Shown: positions 59,881-64,000 of the stretch, piece after piece
Layout: every line of letters begins with the position of its first letter
Numbering within the stretch: position 1 is the first letter of the stretch
Origin: an uncultured Chitinophagaceae bacterium
GTDB taxonomy: Bacteria > Bacteroidota > Bacteroidia > Chitinophagales > Chitinophagaceae
Assembly: GCA_903895845.1 (NCBI GenBank)
Contig: CAITVK010000121.1
Span: 34,980 to 98,979, forward strand
Length of the DNA stretch: 64,000 bases
Direction of reading: 5' to 3'
The notes under the pieces: model-generated
Databases searched by the model: none
The model's input: the letters and a program-made list of their open reading frames with translations, nothing else
What the model was told of the DNA's origin: nothing
Position numbers and translations under genes: made by a program

Positions 59881-60902
59881 CGTTGAACACGTCCGCTACC
59901 ATCACCTTTTACAATACCCATTACTTCTTCAACAGTCACTTGGTTCAAGTCACCATGAATGGTATGTTTCAAAGCAGAAGCAGCAACACCAAATTCAGCC
60001 GCATCACCCATTGTTTTACCGCTTACCAATCCATAGATAAAACCAGAAGCAAAGCTATCTCCACTACCAACTCTGTCTACAATACGTACTTGGTATTCTT
60101 TGGTATGATAAAATTCTGTTCCATCATATACCAATGCGCTCCAGCCGTTATCAGAAGCACTGTAGCTTTCACGTAAAGTAGAAGCGATGTATTTGAAACC
60201 GAATTTGGCTTTCATTTGTTGGAACACACTCTTGTATCCATCCAAATTCAATTCGCCTTTAGTTACATCCGTTCCTTCTGATTTGAATCCCAAGGAAGTT
60301 TCTGCATCTTCTTCGTTACCGATACAAACATCAACGTATTCGCAAAGCTGAGTCATTACTTCTCTTGCCTTTTCTTTACTCCATAATTTCTTACGGTAGT
60401 TTAAGTCAATACTTGTAGTGATACCTTTTGCTTTTGCAGCTTTCAAAGCAGCCAAAGTCAAGGCAGCAGCTTTATCACTCAATGCAGGTGTGATACCTGT
60501 AGTGTGAAACCAAGCAGCACCTTCGAAGATGGCATCCCAATCAAATTCAGAAGCATCAACATCAGCAATAGCTGCACCAGCACGGTCGTATATTACTTTA
60601 CTTGCACGCATAGACGCACCAGTTTCCAGGAAATAGATACCGATACGGTCTCCGCCTCTAGCCACAAACTTTGTATCAACACCATATCTGCGCAAATGAT
60701 TGATTGCAGCCTGACCCAAAGCATCCTTTGGAACCTTGCTTACAAATCTTCCTTGCAAACCATAATTACAAATTGCAGCAGCTACGTTTGCCTCGCCACC
60801 ACCATAGGTTACATCAAAATTGTTCGCTTGCTCGAAGCGTTGAAAACCCGGAGTAGATAATCTCATCATTATCTCACCCAATGTTACTACTGTTTTACTC
60901 AT
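59877..60902 (-). CDS. kdgK: 2-dehydro-3-deoxygluconokinase
   Basis: PfkB-type: LGEIMMRLS, GGGEANVAAAI, DRVGSGDSFASGFIYGL. Confidence 0.9.
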   Translation of the reverse strand: MSKTVVTLGEIMMRLSTPGFQRFEQANNFDVTYGGGEANVAAAICNYGLQGRFVSKVPKDALGQAAINHLRRYGVDTKFVARGGDRIGIYFLETGASMRASKVIYDRAGAAIADVDASEFDWDAIFEGAAWFHTTGITPALSDKAAALTLAALKAAKAKGITTSIDLNYRKKLWSKEKAREVMTQLCEYVDVCIGNEEDAETSLGFKSEGTDVTKGELNLDGYKSVFQQMKAKFGFKYIASTLRESYSASDNGWSALVYDGTEFYHTKEYQVRIVDRVGSGDSFASGFIYGLVSGKTMGDAAEFGVAASALKHTIHGDLNQVTVEEVMGIVKGDGSGRVQR

Positions 60903-60929
60903 TGTTTTTATTATTGAAAGTGTATAAAA

Positions 60930-61012
60930 AATAGTTATGAGTTATGAGTTATGAATGATAAGCTATAAGTAATTTATTTCACTCATAACTCATAATTCAT
61001 AACTTATAACTA
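60930..61012. repeat. Intergenic (TTATGAG)n inverted repeat between kdgK and kduI
   Basis: agttatgagttatgagttatgaatgataagctataag ... actcataactcataattcataacttataact. Confidence 0.8.
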
Positions 61013-61840
61013 CTTTAAAGTTGCGATCGGTGCCGGATCCATATCCGTAAACTCTTTATTTTCTCCTGCCATTGCCCAGATAAATCCGTAATTAGAAGTT
61101 CCTGTTCCAAAGTGCATTGACCAAGGAGCAGAAATTACTGCTTCGTGATTTGCCATAACCAGATGCCTTGTTTCTTGTGGTTCGCCCATTATGTGGAATA
61201 CACGGTGTGCTTCTGCAACATCAAAATAGAAGTAAACTTCCATTCTGCGGGTGTGCGTATGTGGTGGAACAGAATTCCAAACACTTCCTGGTTCCAAAAC
61301 AGTCAATCCCATTACTAACTGGCAACTTTGAATGCCATCGTTATGGATGTATTTGTAAATAGTTCTTTTGTTTGAAGTAGAGATATCGCCCAGATTAACA
61401 GGAGCAGCTTGAGCCTTTGTGCAACTGGCATTAGGATAAGCGTGGTGTGCTGGTGTTGAAATCAAAAAGAAGCTAGCAGGATCATTTGCATCCGCAGAAC
61501 TAAAATTTACTTCTTTAGTGCCTTTACCCAAATAAACTGCTTCCAGTTTTTCTATTTCATACTTTACACCATCTGCTTCTACTGTACCTTTTCCACCAAC
61601 ATTGATGATACCAATTTCTCTTCTTTCCAAAAAGAAATTAGCCTTCAACTCTGGCTCATTTGGCAATTCTATTTTCTTGCTCACAGGCTTTACACCACCA
61701 ATAATTACACGGTCGTAATGCGAGTAAACCAGTTTAAGCACATCGGCTTGTGTTAATTCTTGCACAAGGAAGTTCTCACGCAATTCTTTTGTTGACATTG
61801 TAGCCGTCTCTTTCGGGCTATTTTGAAATCTTATTTCCAC
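61010..61840 (-). CDS. kduI: 5-dehydro-4-deoxy-D-glucuronate isomerase
   Basis: ERREIGIINVGGKGTVEADG, NKRTIYKYIHNDGIQSCQLVMGLT, MPPHTHTRRME-like PPHTHTRRMEVYFYFD. Confidence 0.93.
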   Translation of the reverse strand: MEIRFQNSPKETATMSTKELRENFLVQELTQADVLKLVYSHYDRVIIGGVKPVSKKIELPNEPELKANFFLERREIGIINVGGKGTVEADGVKYEIEKLEAVYLGKGTKEVNFSSADANDPASFFLISTPAHHAYPNASCTKAQAAPVNLGDISTSNKRTIYKYIHNDGIQSCQLVMGLTVLEPGSVWNSVPPHTHTRRMEVYFYFDVAEAHRVFHIMGEPQETRHLVMANHEAVISAPWSMHFGTGTSNYGFIWAMAGENKEFTDMDPAPIATLK

Positions 61841-61847
61841 TTTAATT

Positions 61848-61960
61848 AGTTATGAGTTATAAAATATGAGTTATGAACTTAATTATGAGTTATGAAATAT
61901 GAATGATGAGTAATCTGTTATGTTCTAAAACTCATAACTCATCATTCATAACTCATAACT
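61848..61960. repeat. Intergenic (TTATGAG)n inverted repeat between kduI and kduD
   Basis: agttatgagttataaaatatgagttatgaac ... aactcataactcatcattcataactcataact. Confidence 0.8.
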
Positions 61961-62729
61961 ACCTTCCCATCCATCCACCATCTACCGTCAATATCGTTCC
62001 ATCTACATAGTTGGAAGCATCCGAACTTAAGAAAACCACCGGGCCTTTAAAGTCTTCTGGTTCGCCCCAACGTCCTGCTGGTATCCTTCCCAAAATAGAT
62101 TTACTTCTTTCTGCGTCTTCTCTCAATGCCTGGGTATTATCTGTAGTAATATAACCTGGTGCAATACCATTTACATTCACCCCTTTGCTTGCCCATTCGT
62201 TGGCAAATGCTTTTACCAAACCACCCACTGCCGATTTACTAGCAGCATAACCAGGCACATTGATACCCCCTTGAAAAGTAAGTAATGAACAAGTAAATAC
62301 AATCTTTCCCTTTCCACGGGCAATCATGTCCTTACCAAATTCGCGGGTAAGGATAAATTGCGCATTCAGGTTAATGTTGATCACTTTGTCCCACATTTCA
62401 TCTGGATGTTCTGCTACTGGTGTACGCAGAATAGTACCTGCATTATTAATCAATATGTCTAGTGCCGGCTCATTGGCCTTCACTTTAGCTATAAAAGAAT
62501 AGATAGAATCCCTGTCACCAAGGTCGCACTGATAAGCTTTGAAAGTTCTTCCAGTAGCTGTCACTGCTTTTTCAACCTCGCTGCCCACTGCTGCCAATCT
62601 GCTGGATACGCCAATGATGTTGGCACCTGCTTCTGCCAAACCAACGGCCATTGCCAAGCCAATACCGCTGCTGCACCCTGTTACAAGTGCGGTTTTTCCG
62701 GTTAAATCGAAACTGTTTTTGATACTCAT
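61959..62729 (-). CDS. kduD: 2-deoxy-D-gluconate 3-dehydrogenase-type SDR
   Basis: FDLTGKTALVTGCSSGIGLAMAVGLAEAGANI, NNAGTILRTPVAEHPDEMWDKVININLNAQF, YAASKSAV. Confidence 0.92.
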   Translation of the reverse strand: MSIKNSFDLTGKTALVTGCSSGIGLAMAVGLAEAGANIIGVSSRLAAVGSEVEKAVTATGRTFKAYQCDLGDRDSIYSFIAKVKANEPALDILINNAGTILRTPVAEHPDEMWDKVININLNAQFILTREFGKDMIARGKGKIVFTCSLLTFQGGINVPGYAASKSAVGGLVKAFANEWASKGVNVNGIAPGYITTDNTQALREDAERSKSILGRIPAGRWGEPEDFKGPVVFLSSDASNYVDGTILTVDGGWMGR

Positions 62730-63063
62730 TTTATTTATTATGATTGTTTTTCAGAAAATTGAATGGAGAATGTTGGAGTGATGATTGGTGAGATTTTGTA
62801 TTGTGTATATTGTACACCTTGTTGAGTTGGTGAGGAAATCCGTCCCCATTTAGTCAAAAAAAAGCAAGTTTTAAAAGTGTCGCAATCGTTAATCAGCAAT
62901 AATGTAGACCTCATAATCATCAGTGTTTGAAGCAACCACGCAAACATATTAAGAAACCCCAACTAAAATGCTGATTAATATTATTATTTTCAATTTAAAC
63001 CTTAAAAAAAGAGTTATTTTTTGCAATAAAGCAATCGCAATCGTTATCGAATTTTGTTTTTTA

Positions 63064-63150
63064 TGGCGTGCCCCGAGGCGGGTCGGGCTTTCCGTTCCAA
63101 TCTTTTTGCCAAGCAGCAAAAAGGATTTCCACTTCAATCCCTCACGCAAT
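63064..63150. repeat. Dispersed intergenic element gcgtgccccgaggcgggtcgggctttccgttccaatctttttgc...gcaaaaaggatttccacttcaatccctcacgca
   Basis: Contains hairpin ctttttgc/gcaaaaag; matches a sequence type I recall from intergenic regions of many Bacteroidota (not searched). Confidence 0.6.
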
Positions 63151-63191
63151 GTGCGAATAGACTGTATTACTGAATAAGATTGGTTTGCAAA

Positions 63192-63710
63192 TCATTTAAG
63201 TTTTTTGACCACTATTTGCCACTGCCTGTCCTCAAATTTTTCTAAATCCGTAGAATCACAAAATCGCCCACTTGCAATTATTGATTCTGTGTAAGAAACT
63301 GATTTTGGGAAGTCTGGAGCACCTCCATAACCTCCAGATACACCATAGTATCGAACTAAAATTGTATTGTAATTCTTGGTTAAGTATTTTTTTGCTTTTA
63401 CTGAGTCTTGCTCGAGTATTGAACTATCTATATTTATTCTCTCTCTTGAACCATCTGGTTTTAAATAATAATACACCTCATCAAGGATACCATCTTCCGA
63501 CTTAAAATTAGTAATTAAAATCCCAGAAGTATCAATCCTATAAAGTCTTCTTTTCCCATCAAATTCTTCTTTTCGCCCTCTCTCTTGACCATAAATAACA
63601 AGAATCTTACCTTGATAACCATAAGGAATTAGATATATTACAGGAGTCTTGATTTTAAAACATCCAATTATAGCTAGAATTAAAAAAAATATTAAAATTA
63701 GTATTCTCAT
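63192..63710 (-). CDS. Hypothetical lipoprotein, 172 aa
   Basis: MRILILIFFLILAIIGC lipobox; no family confidently recognised. Confidence 0.7.
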   Translation of the reverse strand: MRILILIFFLILAIIGCFKIKTPVIYLIPYGYQGKILVIYGQERGRKEEFDGKRRLYRIDTSGILITNFKSEDGILDEVYYYLKPDGSRERINIDSSILEQDSVKAKKYLTKNYNTILVRYYGVSGGYGGAPDFPKSVSYTESIIASGRFCDSTDLEKFEDRQWQIVVKKLK

Positions 63711-63812
63711 AGTTTGTAATTAATCTCATTTCAATCAGCAAATAGCAAAACTGATTTAACAATCCAAATCCCCCCCACAAATATAATAGTATCCCTTTCA
63801 TGCAGAATGTCT

Positions 63813-63845
63813 ACGGTCAACAACCTTTTGAAGGTTGTTGACCGT
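63813..63845. terminator. Hairpin acggtcaacaacctt-ttg-aaggttgttgaccgt
   Basis: 15-bp perfect arms. Confidence 0.6.
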
Positions 63846-64000
63846 TTGTTATTGCAACATCTTTTCGACGAAGGAGAAATCTAATTCTTTTTCAGCCAGC
63901 TATCTCCTAGGTTCGATATAACGGCTCACAGGTTTCGGAAGTGTTTGATACAAGATTTGATAACTTTTTAAAAGTTGTCAAATCTTATTTCCTTTTACAG

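Overview
The window is a Bacteroidota-type chromosomal segment, probably Chitinophagaceae-like judged from gene content. It is mostly ordinary housekeeping and carbohydrate-metabolism genes: a GH2/GH105/esterase cluster, ftsH-rsfS, birA, gapA, a uvrD/pcrA-type helicase, trmD, rplU-rpmA, polX, kdsB, fabD, a pyruvate-dehydrogenase-type E2, nadE, mgtA, and a hexuronate operon (exuT-like, eda, yhcH-like, kdgK, kduI, kduD). No tRNA, rRNA, transposase or cas genes were recognised. The most unusual signal is a set of eight intergenic tandem arrays (about 2734-2985, 15003-15147, 24215-24382, 32207-32416, 36019-36186, 43559-43768, 51384-51593, 56679-56846). All eight step at 21 bp, yet each has its own unrelated unit sequence. 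Units contain short palindromes, several arrays begin with an inverted unit, and units or their complements recur in inverted orientation. In two arrays the variation is almost purely transitional (purine/pyrimidine pattern kept). Three arrays lie just 5' of uncharacterised ORFs, two of which look like diverged paralogues. I know of no described system matching this, but I could not search. Secondary signals are dispersed intergenic hairpins ((TTATGAG)n, ACATAG-rich, CTTCGACAAGCTCAG, GGTCGGGC...), a 46-bp perfect palindrome after the E2 gene, a heptanucleotide microsatellite over the fabD stop, and a possible gene remnant.
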